From positions 1-31,162 of the forward strand of contig JAGKWN010000044.1 in the NCBI GenBank assembly GCA_021151805.1: a stretch of DNA of 31,162 nt. Reading direction: 5' to 3'. A model generated the notes under the pieces. The model did not search any database, was not told the DNA's origin, and was given only the letters and a program-made list of their open reading frames with translations. The translations under genes were made by a program, and so were the position numbers. Numbering within the stretch: the first letter of the stretch is position 1; every line of letters begins with the position of its first letter. This DNA comes from Cytophagaceae bacterium (GTDB lineage Bacteria; Bacteroidota; Bacteroidia; Cytophagales; Cytophagaceae). This document shows positions 17,064 to 24,780 of the stretch, piece by piece.

Positions 17064-17852
17064 TTATTCAGTATCGTTGGCGTATTCGTTTACGGCGGCA
17101 TGTTCGCCGTCGTATTGAGCGATCCAGAAATTGTTAAAACCTTCTCCCAGGTGCAGCTGAATTTTCTGTAAAGCCAGCAATTCAAGAATAGAAAGGAAAT
17201 TGTAGATCACAGCCATTTTTACCGGAATGTCTTTAATGATATCTACAAATGAAATCCGCTGTCCGCGGCTTACTTTGTTAATGATGTATTCCTTCTGAAG
17301 TTCAATGGAATATGGGTATTGAACGACATGGTGTATAGGCTTTGATTTTTCTTCTTTCCAGCGTGCAACTACTTTTTCAAATACTTTTAAAAGCTTATAC
17401 AGGTCAATGTCCTGCAGCTCAGTTTCCACGTTGCTTACCTCAGAAAGCAGTTTCAATTCCTTGGCAATATTTCCACGCTTCTCTCTTTTCAGAGATGTTT
17501 CTTCCAGCTCAGAGAATTCTGCAATAACAGACTTGTATTTCTTGTACTCTAATAAGTGAGAAACCAATTCTTCCCTTGGGTCTATTTCATTTCCATGTAC
17601 GTCAATTTCAGGACGCGGCAATAAAGTCTTCGCCTTGATCCGCATCAGGGTTGCCGCTACCAGGATGAATTCACTTGCAATATCAACGTTCATCTTTTCC
17701 AGACGGTGGATATACTCCAGGAAGTCGTTGGTTATTTTCGAAATCGGAATGTCATAAATATCAAGTTCGTCCCGTTCAATAAAGAACAGAAGCAAGTCGA
17801 AGGGGCCTGCAAACAAGGGTAACTGGATTTCAAAATTCGAGTCCTTTGACAT
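17064..17852 (-). CDS. scpA: Segregation and condensation protein A
   Basis: The 262-residue product is the kleisin subunit ScpA, which bridges the SMC ATPase heads and binds ScpB in the condensin complex that compacts and separates chromosomes. The N-terminal signature is clear: LFAGPFDLLLFFIERDELDIYDIPIS (residues about 13-38, quoted in parts: GPFDLLL, DELDIYDIPI), followed by DFLEYI and AATLMRIKAKTLLPRP. The C-terminal winged-helix part is present (SFVDIIKDIPVKMAVIYNFL, then LLALQKIQLH). It is cytoplasmic. It is divergent from dxs across 300 bases and has its own terminator; no scpB is in the window. Confidence 0.95.
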   Translation of the reverse strand: MSKDSNFEIQLPLFAGPFDLLLFFIERDELDIYDIPISKITNDFLEYIHRLEKMNVDIASEFILVAATLMRIKAKTLLPRPEIDVHGNEIDPREELVSHLLEYKKYKSVIAEFSELEETSLKREKRGNIAKELKLLSEVSNVETELQDIDLYKLLKVFEKVVARWKEEKSKPIHHVVQYPYSIELQKEYIINKVSRGQRISFVDIIKDIPVKMAVIYNFLSILELLALQKIQLHLGEGFNNFWIAQYDGEHAAVNEYANDTE

Positions 17853-17900
17853 GGTCTTAGTGAAGCAATTAAAGTGAATTGAAATGGTTAAATTTCATAC

Positions 17901-17908
17901 CAAATATA
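17901..17908 (-). promoter_or_regulatory. Putative -7 promoter element of scpA
   Basis: Read on the minus strand, 17908-17901 is TATATTTG, an exact TAnnTTTG match, 48 bases before the scpA ATG. No -33 TTTG was found at the expected distance. Confidence 0.45.
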
Positions 17909-18117
17909 CTTAATTCCGGGGCGGGAGTTTTATCCCGGCGCTGCCATCTTTTACACCTTTCCGGTTGATAAATAGGTGGATTGAGGTTAATATCTTGTGC
18001 ATATCCGGCCAGTCGCAAAATAGTTTCTGAACCGGATATACTAAAAGCCTGTTGATTATTCGTTTGATACTGAAGAATCAACAGCAGAGAATAGCTAAAC
18101 CTTAGCTAAATATTGTT

Positions 18118-18125
18118 TATCTTTG
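18118..18125 (+). promoter_or_regulatory. Putative -7 promoter element of dxs
   Basis: TATCTTTG matches TAnnTTTG exactly and ends 27 bases before the dxs GTG. The -33 region has no TTTG; instead it carries the two TAGCTAAA copies. Confidence 0.48.
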
Positions 18126-18152
18126 TTTTTGTAGACGATCAAAATTTACACC

Positions 18153-20063
18153 GTGATTCAAGCTGGAGAACTTTTACGTACGATTCATTCCCCTGAAGAT
18201 CTTAAAAAATTAGATACTAATCAGCTTATTGCCCTTTCTGATGAATTAAGACAATTTATTGTTGACAATGTTTCCGTTTACGGAGGTCATTTTGCAGCCA
18301 GTCTTGGTGTGGTTGAATTAACCATTGCGTTACACTATGTTTTCAATACGCCAACAGACCAATTGGTTTGGGATGTGGGCCACCAGGCATACGGCCACAA
18401 GATCCTGACCGGTCGTATGGAAAATTTCCATACAAACAGAACATACGGCGGATTGTCGGGTTTTCCAAAAAGATCTGAAAGCCCTTATGATACCTTTGGT
18501 GTAGGCCACTCTTCTACTTCCATTTCGGCTGCACTGGGTATGGCCGTAGCCAACCAGTACCAGAACGATAACCGCCAGCACATTGCTGTAATCGGTGATG
18601 GCGCGCTTACCGGCGGTATGGCGTTTGAAGCCATGAACCATGCAGGAGTAACAAACTCCAACCTGTTGATCGTGCTGAATGACAACTGCATGGCCATTGA
18701 CCCAAACGTTGGCGCATTAAAAGATTACCTCGTAGATATTACTACATCCCGCACCTACAACCGCGTGCGCGACGAAGTGTGGAACATGCTTGGCAAGATC
18801 AGCAAGTTCGGACCAAATGCGCAGGCGATCGCTTCTAAAGTTGAAAGTGGCTTAAAGGCTTCGCTGCTGAAACAAAGTAACCTCTTCGAATCGCTCCATA
18901 TACGTTACTTCGGCCCGGTTGACGGGCATGACCTGAATCACTTAGTTCAGGTGCTGAACGATCTGAAAGGTATTCCCGGTCCTAAAATTTTACATACACT
19001 TACCACCAAAGGCAAAGGCTTTGCCCTGGCCGAAAAAGACCAGGTGAAGTGGCACGCGCCGGGTAAGTTTGATAAAGTTACCGGTAAGATCCACGTAAAA
19101 ACATACGATACGCCGCAGGCTCCCAAGTACCAGGATGTATTCGGACATACCATTATTGAGCTCGCTGAAAAAAATAAAAAAATCATGGGCATCACGCCAG
19201 CCATGCCTTCGGGCAGCTCGCTGAATCTCATGATGGAACAAATGCCCGACCGCGCCTTTGATGTGGGTATTGCCGAACAGCATGCCGTTACTTTCTCTGC
19301 CGGACTCGCAACGCAGGGGCTTGTTCCTTTCTGCAATATTTATTCAACCTTTATGCAGCGCGCATACGATCAGGTGATCCACGATGTATGCATACAAAAC
19401 CTGCATGTAGTGTTTTGCCTGGACCGCGCCGGGTTTGCAGGCGTTGACGGACCAACGCACCACGGTGCTTATGATCTCGCCTATTTCCGCTGCATACCAA
19501 ATCTGGTTGTTGCTGCTCCCATGAACGAGCAGGAACTACGTAACATGATGTATACCGCGCAGCTTGAAAAAAATAACCGTCCGTTCTCTATCCGTTACCC
19601 GAGAGGGCAAGGTGTGATGCCAAACTGGAAAACACCTTTTGAAGAAATGGAAATCGGCAAAGGGCGCAAAGTAAGCGACGGTGAAGATATTGCTATTCTT
19701 ACCATCGGCCATATCGGCAATTATGTAGTAGAAGCAAAAGCATTGCTGCGCGAAGAAGAATTGTTGCCGGCACACTTCGATATGCGTTTTGTAAAACCTA
19801 TTGATGAAGCAATGCTACACGATGTGTTTAAAAACTTTAAAAAAATCATAACCGTTGAAGACGGTTGTCTGATGGGAGGATTTGGAAGTGCTGTGCTGGA
19901 GTTTATGGCAGATAATAATTACTCTGCGCAGGTAGTGCGCCTGGGCATCCCCGACAGAATCGTAGAACACGGTGAACAGATAGAATTACAGACTGAATGC
20001 GGCTTTGACCCCATAAGCATTGCCAAAACTGTACGCAATCTTTCAAGTGTCGTATTAAAATAA
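18153..20063 (+). CDS. dxs: 1-deoxy-D-xylulose-5-phosphate synthase
   Basis: The 636-residue product condenses pyruvate and glyceraldehyde 3-phosphate to DXP with thiamine diphosphate, the first step of the MEP isoprenoid pathway. The start codon is GTG; the length is close to the usual 620-640. Visible motifs are YGGHFAASLGVVEL (His46), WDVGHQAYGHK (His77, His82), GHSSTS (118-123), the ThDP-binding GDGALTGG (148-155) with NDN (176-178), VGIAEQHAVTFSAG with the catalytic Glu, and DRAGFAGVDGPTHHG. The C-terminal transketolase domain ends normally. The gene looks visibly richer in G and C than its neighbours, perhaps reflecting high expression. A strong terminator follows immediately. Confidence 0.97.
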   Translation: MIQAGELLRTIHSPEDLKKLDTNQLIALSDELRQFIVDNVSVYGGHFAASLGVVELTIALHYVFNTPTDQLVWDVGHQAYGHKILTGRMENFHTNRTYGGLSGFPKRSESPYDTFGVGHSSTSISAALGMAVANQYQNDNRQHIAVIGDGALTGGMAFEAMNHAGVTNSNLLIVLNDNCMAIDPNVGALKDYLVDITTSRTYNRVRDEVWNMLGKISKFGPNAQAIASKVESGLKASLLKQSNLFESLHIRYFGPVDGHDLNHLVQVLNDLKGIPGPKILHTLTTKGKGFALAEKDQVKWHAPGKFDKVTGKIHVKTYDTPQAPKYQDVFGHTIIELAEKNKKIMGITPAMPSGSSLNLMMEQMPDRAFDVGIAEQHAVTFSAGLATQGLVPFCNIYSTFMQRAYDQVIHDVCIQNLHVVFCLDRAGFAGVDGPTHHGAYDLAYFRCIPNLVVAAPMNEQELRNMMYTAQLEKNNRPFSIRYPRGQGVMPNWKTPFEEMEIGKGRKVSDGEDIAILTIGHIGNYVVEAKALLREEELLPAHFDMRFVKPIDEAMLHDVFKNFKKIITVEDGCLMGGFGSAVLEFMADNNYSAQVVRLGIPDRIVEHGEQIELQTECGFDPISIAKTVRNLSSVVLK

Positions 20064-20085
20064 TTTTACATCACATACCTTATTT

Positions 20086-20117
20086 AACAAAGGCCGATGA
20101 AAACATCGGCCTTTGTT
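20086..20117 (+). terminator. Terminator of dxs
   Basis: A perfect 14-bp stem (arms 20086-20099 and 20104-20117) with an AAAA loop is followed by T residues. It lies 22 bases after the dxs stop. An ATG in its left arm (20097) is in frame with the next gene but is probably not its start. Confidence 0.92.
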
Positions 20118-20132
20118 TTGCATACTGCTGTT

Positions 20133-20909
20133 ATGAGTAAACCTCTTGTTTATACAGATAAAGGCAATGGACCAGTATTGGTTTTTGTGCATGGCTTCTG
20201 TGAAAGCAAATCAATCTGGAATGCCTTTACACAAACGCTGACGTCTTCATACAGGGTTGTCTGCGTTGATCTGCCGGGCTTTGGTGAGTCGCAGCTGGAC
20301 CAGGATACCGTAAGCATGGAATGGTTTGCCGATGAGTTTCATAAACTGATTAAGCTGTTAAACATTCCCGGGTTTGTTTACATAGGCCATTCACTGGGCG
20401 GTTACGTTGGACTGGCATATGCAGAAAAATATCCAGCCTTCCTGAAAGGGCTTTGCCTGTTTCATTCTACCGCATACGCAGATTCAGAGGAACGAAAAAC
20501 TAACCGCAACAAAACCATTGCCTTCATTCACAAGTATGGTGCAGACCTGTTTACACAATCCTTTATTGAGCCGCTTTTTTTATTGCAGAACCGACAGCTT
20601 TTCAAAAATGAAATTGTTGAATTAAAAGCAATCGCAAAACAGTCTTCCGAGAAAGGCATCATCGCAACCACTGAAGCCATGCGGGATCGCCCGGACAGAG
20701 CACATATTCTGCAAACAACCAAGGTGCCTGCATTATTGATCGGCGGCCGAAACGATGCTACTATACCAATTCAAAAGTTAAAAGAACTGGCTGATTTATC
20801 GCCTATGATAACGCTCGCAGAAATCGATGCCTGCGGTCACATGGGCATGTATGAGCAAAAGGAAAAAACGCTTGCCGCAATAGAAAAATTTGCAGCTTTA
20901 ATTTATTAA
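20133..20909 (+). CDS. Alpha/beta-fold hydrolase
   Basis: The start was placed at the ATG at 20133 rather than 20097, because the latter falls inside the dxs terminator stem; the product is then 258 residues. The fold is clear: oxyanion-hole region VFVHGFCESKSIW (about 17-29), CVDLPGFGES, the nucleophile elbow GHSLGG (Ser87), acid GGRNDATIP (Asp208) and the catalytic His in DACGHMGMYEQ (His236). There is no signal peptide, so it is likely cytoplasmic. It resembles the broad esterase/BioH-like/lactonase group, and the substrate cannot be told from sequence. It follows dxs on the same strand but beyond a terminator, so it may have its own promoter. Confidence 0.9.
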   Translation: MSKPLVYTDKGNGPVLVFVHGFCESKSIWNAFTQTLTSSYRVVCVDLPGFGESQLDQDTVSMEWFADEFHKLIKLLNIPGFVYIGHSLGGYVGLAYAEKYPAFLKGLCLFHSTAYADSEERKTNRNKTIAFIHKYGADLFTQSFIEPLFLLQNRQLFKNEIVELKAIAKQSSEKGIIATTEAMRDRPDRAHILQTTKVPALLIGGRNDATIPIQKLKELADLSPMITLAEIDACGHMGMYEQKEKTLAAIEKFAALIY

Positions 20910-20912
20910 TTT

Positions 20913-20954
20913 AAACCTGTGGCAGTAAACGTACTTGTTTACTATCACAGGTTT
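20913..20954. terminator. Bidirectional terminator between the hydrolase and SIMPL copy 2
   Basis: A long imperfect stem: arms 20913-20930 and 20937-20954, with one 2-base mismatch and a 6-nt loop. T residues follow on the plus strand (20955-20957). It sits between convergent genes. Confidence 0.85.
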
Positions 20955-20959
20955 TTTAT

Positions 20960-21667
20960 TTATTGAATAGCAAACACGGCACTTACCTGAAACTGCAGTT
21001 TAATTTTTTGAAAACCTACAGATGGATATTCTTCTTCAACATATCTGTTATACTCCATGTATGCATTGTTTGATATCTGAGCTTCTTCCATGTAAAAACC
21101 TCCGATATGATTATAAGCGTACTCACTTACTTCAATTACAGATCCCAGTTTTTCATCAATAGCTTCCAGTAAATAAGTTGCTTTTGCTTTTGCTGCTTTT
21201 ATAGCCTGAATTTTTAATTGCTTTTTATACTCCTCAATTTTTGAGTGTGAATAGTTTCTGATTCCAACGGAATAAATAGATTCTGCATTCGACTTACTAA
21301 GCACTTCATCTATTTTCTCAGGCGTAGAGACTTTAATGATAAAACTTTTGGAATTGTATAGTTGAGCTTCATCCTTTTTCTTTCTGCTCCAGCTATAGCC
21401 TTCAACCTGTTCAACCATGAAGTCTTCCTTCGCAATACCCGCAGCTGTAACAGCCTGTGTCAATTCCTTTTCCAACTTTTCAAGCGGCACTTTATTTTTA
21501 TCTTTTAAATATTCTTTCAGTACTATTCTGAAATAAATTTCATCGGGCACAACTTCCATTTCGGCAGTGCCTGTTACCGAAATTCTTTTTTGAACCGGAG
21601 TTGCTGTTTGTGCAAATACAGCTGTACATGCACAAATAAAAATGATGGATGCGACCAGGTGTTTCAT
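20960..21667 (-). CDS. SIMPL (DUF541) domain periplasmic protein, copy 2
   Basis: The 235-residue product has a signal peptide (residues 1-19, VFA|Q) and a SIMPL/DUF541 domain, the family of E. coli YggE: RISVTGTAEMEVVPDEIYF near the N-terminus, then a coiled helical segment and a KAAKAKATYLLEAIDEKLG motif near residue 160. Members are periplasmic or membrane-attached proteins linked in general to stress; the biochemical role is unknown. It is a tandem duplicate of the gene upstream, nearly identical for the first 110 residues and divergent in a Tyr-rich stretch before the end (about 185-215). Only 42 bases separate the two, so they are likely one transcript. Confidence 0.88.
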   Translation of the reverse strand: MKHLVASIIFICACTAVFAQTATPVQKRISVTGTAEMEVVPDEIYFRIVLKEYLKDKNKVPLEKLEKELTQAVTAAGIAKEDFMVEQVEGYSWSRKKKDEAQLYNSKSFIIKVSTPEKIDEVLSKSNAESIYSVGIRNYSHSKIEEYKKQLKIQAIKAAKAKATYLLEAIDEKLGSVIEVSEYAYNHIGGFYMEEAQISNNAYMEYNRYVEEEYPSVGFQKIKLQFQVSAVFAIQ

Positions 21668-21709
21668 ATCAATATTTTAGGGTTATAGATCTTAATAAAG
21701 ATTGATTGA

Positions 21710-22414
21710 TCATTTTATAGCGAATGTAGCACTTACCTGAAACTGCAATTTGATTTTTTGAAAGCCTATGCCCGACTCATCAAAAGAATTTTCTGAATTG
21801 TAATTACTTACATAATTTGATGTCTGCGGTATAGATCTGAAGCCTTCGTAGGTTGATACATTGTCATATTCACTCACCTCTATTGTTTCGCCGATCTTTT
21901 CATCAATAGCCTCAAGCAGATATGTTGCCTTAGCCTTTGCCGCTTTTATAGCGTTTATCTTCAGTTGCTTTTTGAACTCTTCAATTTTCGAATGGGATGA
22001 ATTCCTGATAACGACTGAATAAATCGATTCATCGTTTACTTTGCTCAATATCTCGTCCATTTTAGAAGGTGCTGCAACTTTGATGATGTAACTTTTAGCA
22101 TTATAAAGTTCGGCATCCTCTTTTCTTTTTCTGCTCCAGCTGTAGCCTTCAACCTGTTCAACCATAAAATCTTCTTTGGCGATACCAGCTGCTGTGACAG
22201 CCTGCGTCAATTCTTTTTCCAGCTTTTCAAGCGGTACTTTATTTTTATCTTTTAAATACTCTTTCAGCACTACTCTGAAATAAATTTCATCCGGAACAAT
22301 TTCCATCTCAGCAGTTCCTGTTACTGAAATTCTTTTTTGAACCGGCGTTCCTGTTTGCGCATAGATCGTAGTACATGCACAAATAAAAATGATAGATGCG
22401 ATCAAATGTTTCAT
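21710..22414 (-). CDS. SIMPL (DUF541) domain periplasmic protein, copy 1
   Basis: The 234-residue product has a signal peptide (residues 1-19, IYA|Q) and the same SIMPL domain as copy 2. Shared stretches include SVTGTAEMEIVPDEIYFRV, VEQVEGYSWSRK, HSKIEEFKKQLK and FQKIKLQFQVSA at the C-terminus. The segment between about residues 180 and 215 (Ser/Asn-rich) differs completely from copy 2 and is the main site of divergence. It is the first gene of the pair. Family assignment is firm; function is unknown. Confidence 0.88.
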   Translation of the reverse strand: MKHLIASIIFICACTTIYAQTGTPVQKRISVTGTAEMEIVPDEIYFRVVLKEYLKDKNKVPLEKLEKELTQAVTAAGIAKEDFMVEQVEGYSWSRKRKEDAELYNAKSYIIKVAAPSKMDEILSKVNDESIYSVVIRNSSHSKIEEFKKQLKINAIKAAKAKATYLLEAIDEKIGETIEVSEYDNVSTYEGFRSIPQTSNYVSNYNSENSFDESGIGFQKIKLQFQVSATFAIK

Positions 22415-22483
22415 GGTGGTTATTCGGGGTTAATAGATTATATAAAAGTTGTTTGTCTGAAATCAGAATCTAAACGAATAAAA

Positions 22484-22511
22484 AAGGTTCAGCAGCATAT
22501 TGCTGAACCTT
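22484..22511 (-). terminator. Terminator of the DUF3127 gene
   Basis: A perfect 11-bp stem (arms 22484-22494 and 22501-22511, 6-nt loop) is followed on the minus strand by a run of T. It lies 21 bases beyond the DUF3127 stop and separates that gene from the SIMPL pair. Confidence 0.9.
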
Positions 22512-22532
22512 CGTTTGAAATTTTATCAGGAA

Positions 22533-22886
22533 TTAAAATGGCAAATCGCCGTCGTCTGCTTTTTCCATAAAATCATCTGCTGGTGGCGGGAAATTCGGCG
22601 GACCGTCATTGCCTGCACTTCCCTGTTTTGCAACTTTCCATGCACGCAATTCTGTATACCAGCGCTGGTTGTATTCTCTGCTTTCAACATCAAACGATAC
22701 TTCAACAGCATCTCCCTGTTTGATGGCAAACTGATCTATTTTATCTCCCCAAATTGAAAAGCAAACTTTTTTAGGGTACTGACCAGTAGTTTCAAGAATA
22801 TATTCCTGTTTTTTCCATGTTCCGTTTTTTCCCTGGCCGGATTGACCGGGAAGTAATGCGATGATTTTTCCGCTAATTTCCATCAT
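22533..22886 (-). CDS. DUF3127 protein, OB-fold-like, with SSB-type C-terminal tip
   Basis: The 117-residue product matches the DUF3127 family: EISGKIIALLPGQSG (residues 3-17), GTWKKQEYILET (22-33), KKVCFSIWGDKIDQF (39-53), VSFDVESREYNQRWYTELR (63-81). These proteins have a pattern like single-stranded-DNA-binding OB folds. After about residue 90 comes a Gly/Pro-rich linker, and the protein ends in DDGDLPF, very like the DDDIPF tip by which SSB proteins recruit repair and replication partners. The ATG pair at 22886 and 22883 leaves the first or second Met as start. A role in nucleic-acid binding is inference. It is divergent from the membrane hydrolase gene across 61 bases. Confidence 0.88.
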   Translation of the reverse strand: MMEISGKIIALLPGQSGQGKNGTWKKQEYILETTGQYPKKVCFSIWGDKIDQFAIKQGDAVEVSFDVESREYNQRWYTELRAWKVAKQGSAGNDGPPNFPPPADDFMEKADDGDLPF

Positions 22887-22947
22887 TATAATTCTATATT
22901 AATACCATAAATATACGTAATTTAACGTTTGCATTAACTCATACTTA

Positions 22948-23748
22948 ATGGATATTCTTATTCACACCTTGTCAGGAACCACTACTGCGGGCTTTATAGT
23001 AGCTTTTAGTAAATCCTCCATAAAAGATAAATTATTTCTGGTACTGCTTGGTGGATTTGCAGGTGCTTTTCCTGATATAGACGCGCTTAGTTTATGGGGC
23101 GGATTTGATCGCACCATTGGCAAATGGCTTCATTTATCTCATTCAGGATCTGATATCTATTTTGGTAAGTTCTGGTATTCACACCATGGCTTTTTCCATT
23201 CGCTTTTGGCAGCATTCCTTTTCGCGTTAATCTTTATTCTTATCCGGAAAAACTTTTTCAAAAGTTTAGCTCTCAAAGATTATATAAAGACTCCGCACAC
23301 AAAAAATGTGTTTGCTGTATGCTTTTTTGCATACGTATCCCATTTGCTAGGCGATCTTCCAACGCCCGGTGCTGTTTGGGGTGGCGTGCGGTTATTCTTC
23401 CCCTTTAATGTGTACATAGGCGGCTATGGTACTACCTGGTGGTGGAATAATTACGATGTATTTTTAAGCCTGGCCATTTCTACGATCTTCTTTGTTTTAT
23501 TAATCCTGCTCAATAAACGTTTTTATTCAACCGATTATTTAAAACTATCTGCAGGCTTATACATTTGCTGCGTTGGATTCTGCTTGTATTTTGTCACACA
23601 CCGTTCAATCAGTTATGCATACACCGGCAATACGGTTCGATATGCATATTACGAACGGTCTTCTAAAATTGACCAGTACAAAAGATTAGGGAAAAACCTT
23701 TATTTCAGGATGGTCAGGCTTGATAATAAAATCCCTTTATACTTTTAA
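22948..23748 (+). CDS. YdjM-type membrane-bound metal-dependent hydrolase
   Basis: The 266-residue product belongs to the YdjM/DUF457 family of integral-membrane, probably metal-dependent hydrolases. The conserved polar residues are visible: HTLSG with His6, FPDIDAL (41-47), WYSHHGFFHSLLA (His79, His80, His84) and YVSHLLGDLPTPGAVWGG (about 136-153). Membrane segments are predicted at about 28-40, 84-100, 125-140, 172-187 and 199-215. The substrate is unknown; in E. coli the relative is in the LexA regulon, but no such site was identified here. The 37-base gap to the DUF4190 gene suggests one transcript. Confidence 0.88.
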   Translation: MDILIHTLSGTTTAGFIVAFSKSSIKDKLFLVLLGGFAGAFPDIDALSLWGGFDRTIGKWLHLSHSGSDIYFGKFWYSHHGFFHSLLAAFLFALIFILIRKNFFKSLALKDYIKTPHTKNVFAVCFFAYVSHLLGDLPTPGAVWGGVRLFFPFNVYIGGYGTTWWWNNYDVFLSLAISTIFFVLLILLNKRFYSTDYLKLSAGLYICCVGFCLYFVTHRSISYAYTGNTVRYAYYERSSKIDQYKRLGKNLYFRMVRLDNKIPLYF

Positions 23749-23785
23749 ATTCCAATTTGCGTTTAGGCTTATATATCTTATAAAA

Positions 23786-24427
23786 ATGCGTTATTTCTCT
23801 TTCATTTTATTATTGCTCCTCATAATCATTAATCCGGATTTTATTCGTGGTGAAGATGGAACATTAAACGGCAGTAAATCTGCTCCTATGCTTGTTCCGG
23901 CAGAAGATTCTACCTCTGTTGTTCCGCTGCAATCAACGTCTCATACAATAGCTGATACAACCGTCTCAACTATTGTGCAGGATACCGTTTTGCCTCCGTG
24001 TGATATTATTTTCTTCAAATCCGGTAAGCTTGAATATTGTAAGGTTATTGAAAATAGTCCGACAACCATTTCATATAAAATGTGCGACTATTCGGAAGGG
24101 GCAACCATTGTTGTAAACAAGAGTACGGTTCAGAAAATACGTTATGCCAATGGCAAGGAAGAAATTATAACTACTGAAGAACAACACACACAACCGCAAG
24201 CAAATACCTATGTTCAAAAACGTAAGGACCGCTTATCTAATTTGGCATTAATCTTTAGCTTGTGTGGACTTATACTGGGAATTTTTGCCGTAGCAGGTTT
24301 GGTTTTAGGAATAATAAGTCTTGCAAAAATCAGTCGTCGTAAAGACGAACTGAGAGGGAAAGGTACTGCCATATGGGCAATATGTATTTCTGCAGTAATT
24401 CTTATTATTTTATTTGCTTCCGTTTAA
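23786..24427 (+). CDS. Exported DUF4190 membrane protein with a Bacteroidota KxG/YANG-type domain
   Basis: The start at 23786 was chosen over an upstream ATG at 23720, which would overlap the previous gene, because it gives a clean N-terminal hydrophobic segment (FSFILLLLLIIINP). The 213-residue product then has a Ser/Thr-rich stretch (about 25-65) and a small beta domain (CDIIFFKSGKLEYCKVIEN, IRYANGKEEII; about 70-130) of a kind common in Bacteroidota outer-envelope proteins of unknown role. The C-terminal third is a DUF4190 unit with two membrane segments (about 153-178 and 197-212). It sits 37 bases after the YdjM-type gene. Function is unknown. Confidence 0.82.
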   Translation: MRYFSFILLLLLIIINPDFIRGEDGTLNGSKSAPMLVPAEDSTSVVPLQSTSHTIADTTVSTIVQDTVLPPCDIIFFKSGKLEYCKVIENSPTTISYKMCDYSEGATIVVNKSTVQKIRYANGKEEIITTEEQHTQPQANTYVQKRKDRLSNLALIFSLCGLILGIFAVAGLVLGIISLAKISRRKDELRGKGTAIWAICISAVILIILFASV

Positions 24428-24436
24428 AAAAATAAT

Positions 24437-24466
24437 AAAACGAGTGGCACGTATGCCACTCGTTTT
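24437..24466. terminator. Bidirectional terminator between DUF4190 and the small secreted gene
   Basis: A perfect 13-bp stem (arms 24437-24449 and 24454-24466, 4-nt loop) with A on the left and T on the right, between two convergent genes. Confidence 0.93.
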
Positions 24467-24474
24467 AAATTTGC

Positions 24475-24780
24475 TTACATCTGCGCCACTTCATATACTT
24501 CAATCAACTCTCCCTTTGCTGTAAAATACGCGTCGTATATTTTTCCATCATTCACAAAATTTACAAAGTATCTTGACTGGTGTATATCACTCTTGCTCAC
24601 GCTGAATTGAGTCATATGTGTATAGCCTTTTTCTTCAAGTGCTTTGTGAAATTCCTCTGTATGATTCTTCTTGTGACTTTGAATAGACAGACTTGCAGCC
24701 TGTGAGCCGAAAACAATAAACATCATTGAAACGGCAACAAATGCTGCGGTGATTTTTTTGATACTTCTTTGCGTTTTCAT
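24475..24780 (-). CDS. Small secreted protein of unknown function
   Basis: No family is recognised. The 101-residue product starts with a basic stretch and a hydrophobic core ending SQA|AS (about residues 1-28), a probable signal peptide. The mature 70 residues have a helix with HKALEEKGYTHMTQF, then strands with SRYFVNFVNDGKIYDAYFTA and a final GELIEVYEVAQM, a small alpha/beta pattern that somewhat recalls a PepSY or BLIP-like unit. The gene is convergent with DUF4190 and divergent from the regulator. Start and reading frame are supported by the signal peptide and by the terminator after the stop. Confidence 0.7.
   Translation of the reverse strand: MKTQRSIKKITAAFVAVSMMFIVFGSQAASLSIQSHKKNHTEEFHKALEEKGYTHMTQFSVSKSDIHQSRYFVNFVNDGKIYDAYFTAKGELIEVYEVAQM

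Larger units (their letters stand above)
17853..18152. other. Divergent scpA-dxs intergenic region
   Basis: These 300 bases hold exact TAnnTTTG elements for both genes and several inverted repeats: 17922-17926/17933-17937 (5 bp), 18001-18008/18032-18039 (8 bp) and 18049-18057/18076-18084 (9 bp). A direct repeat TAGCTAAA lies at 18092-18099 and 18103-18110. A 70-codon minus-strand frame (18081-17869) exists but has no signal of being a real gene. Confidence 0.7.

Noticed and set aside
17869..18081. 70-codon minus-strand frame in the scpA-dxs gap
   Set aside because: No recognisable family, signal or conserved pattern; it overlaps inverted repeats and the scpA promoter element.
18001..18152. 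Possible TPP riboswitch upstream of dxs, a ThDP-dependent enzyme
   Set aside because: The region has CTGAACCGGATA-like letters but lacks the conserved CTGAGA and the second conserved arm in the right order.
18330..19336. Long antisense frames within dxs (up to 129 codons)
   Set aside because: They are shadows of a strongly conserved coding sequence and show no domain pattern.
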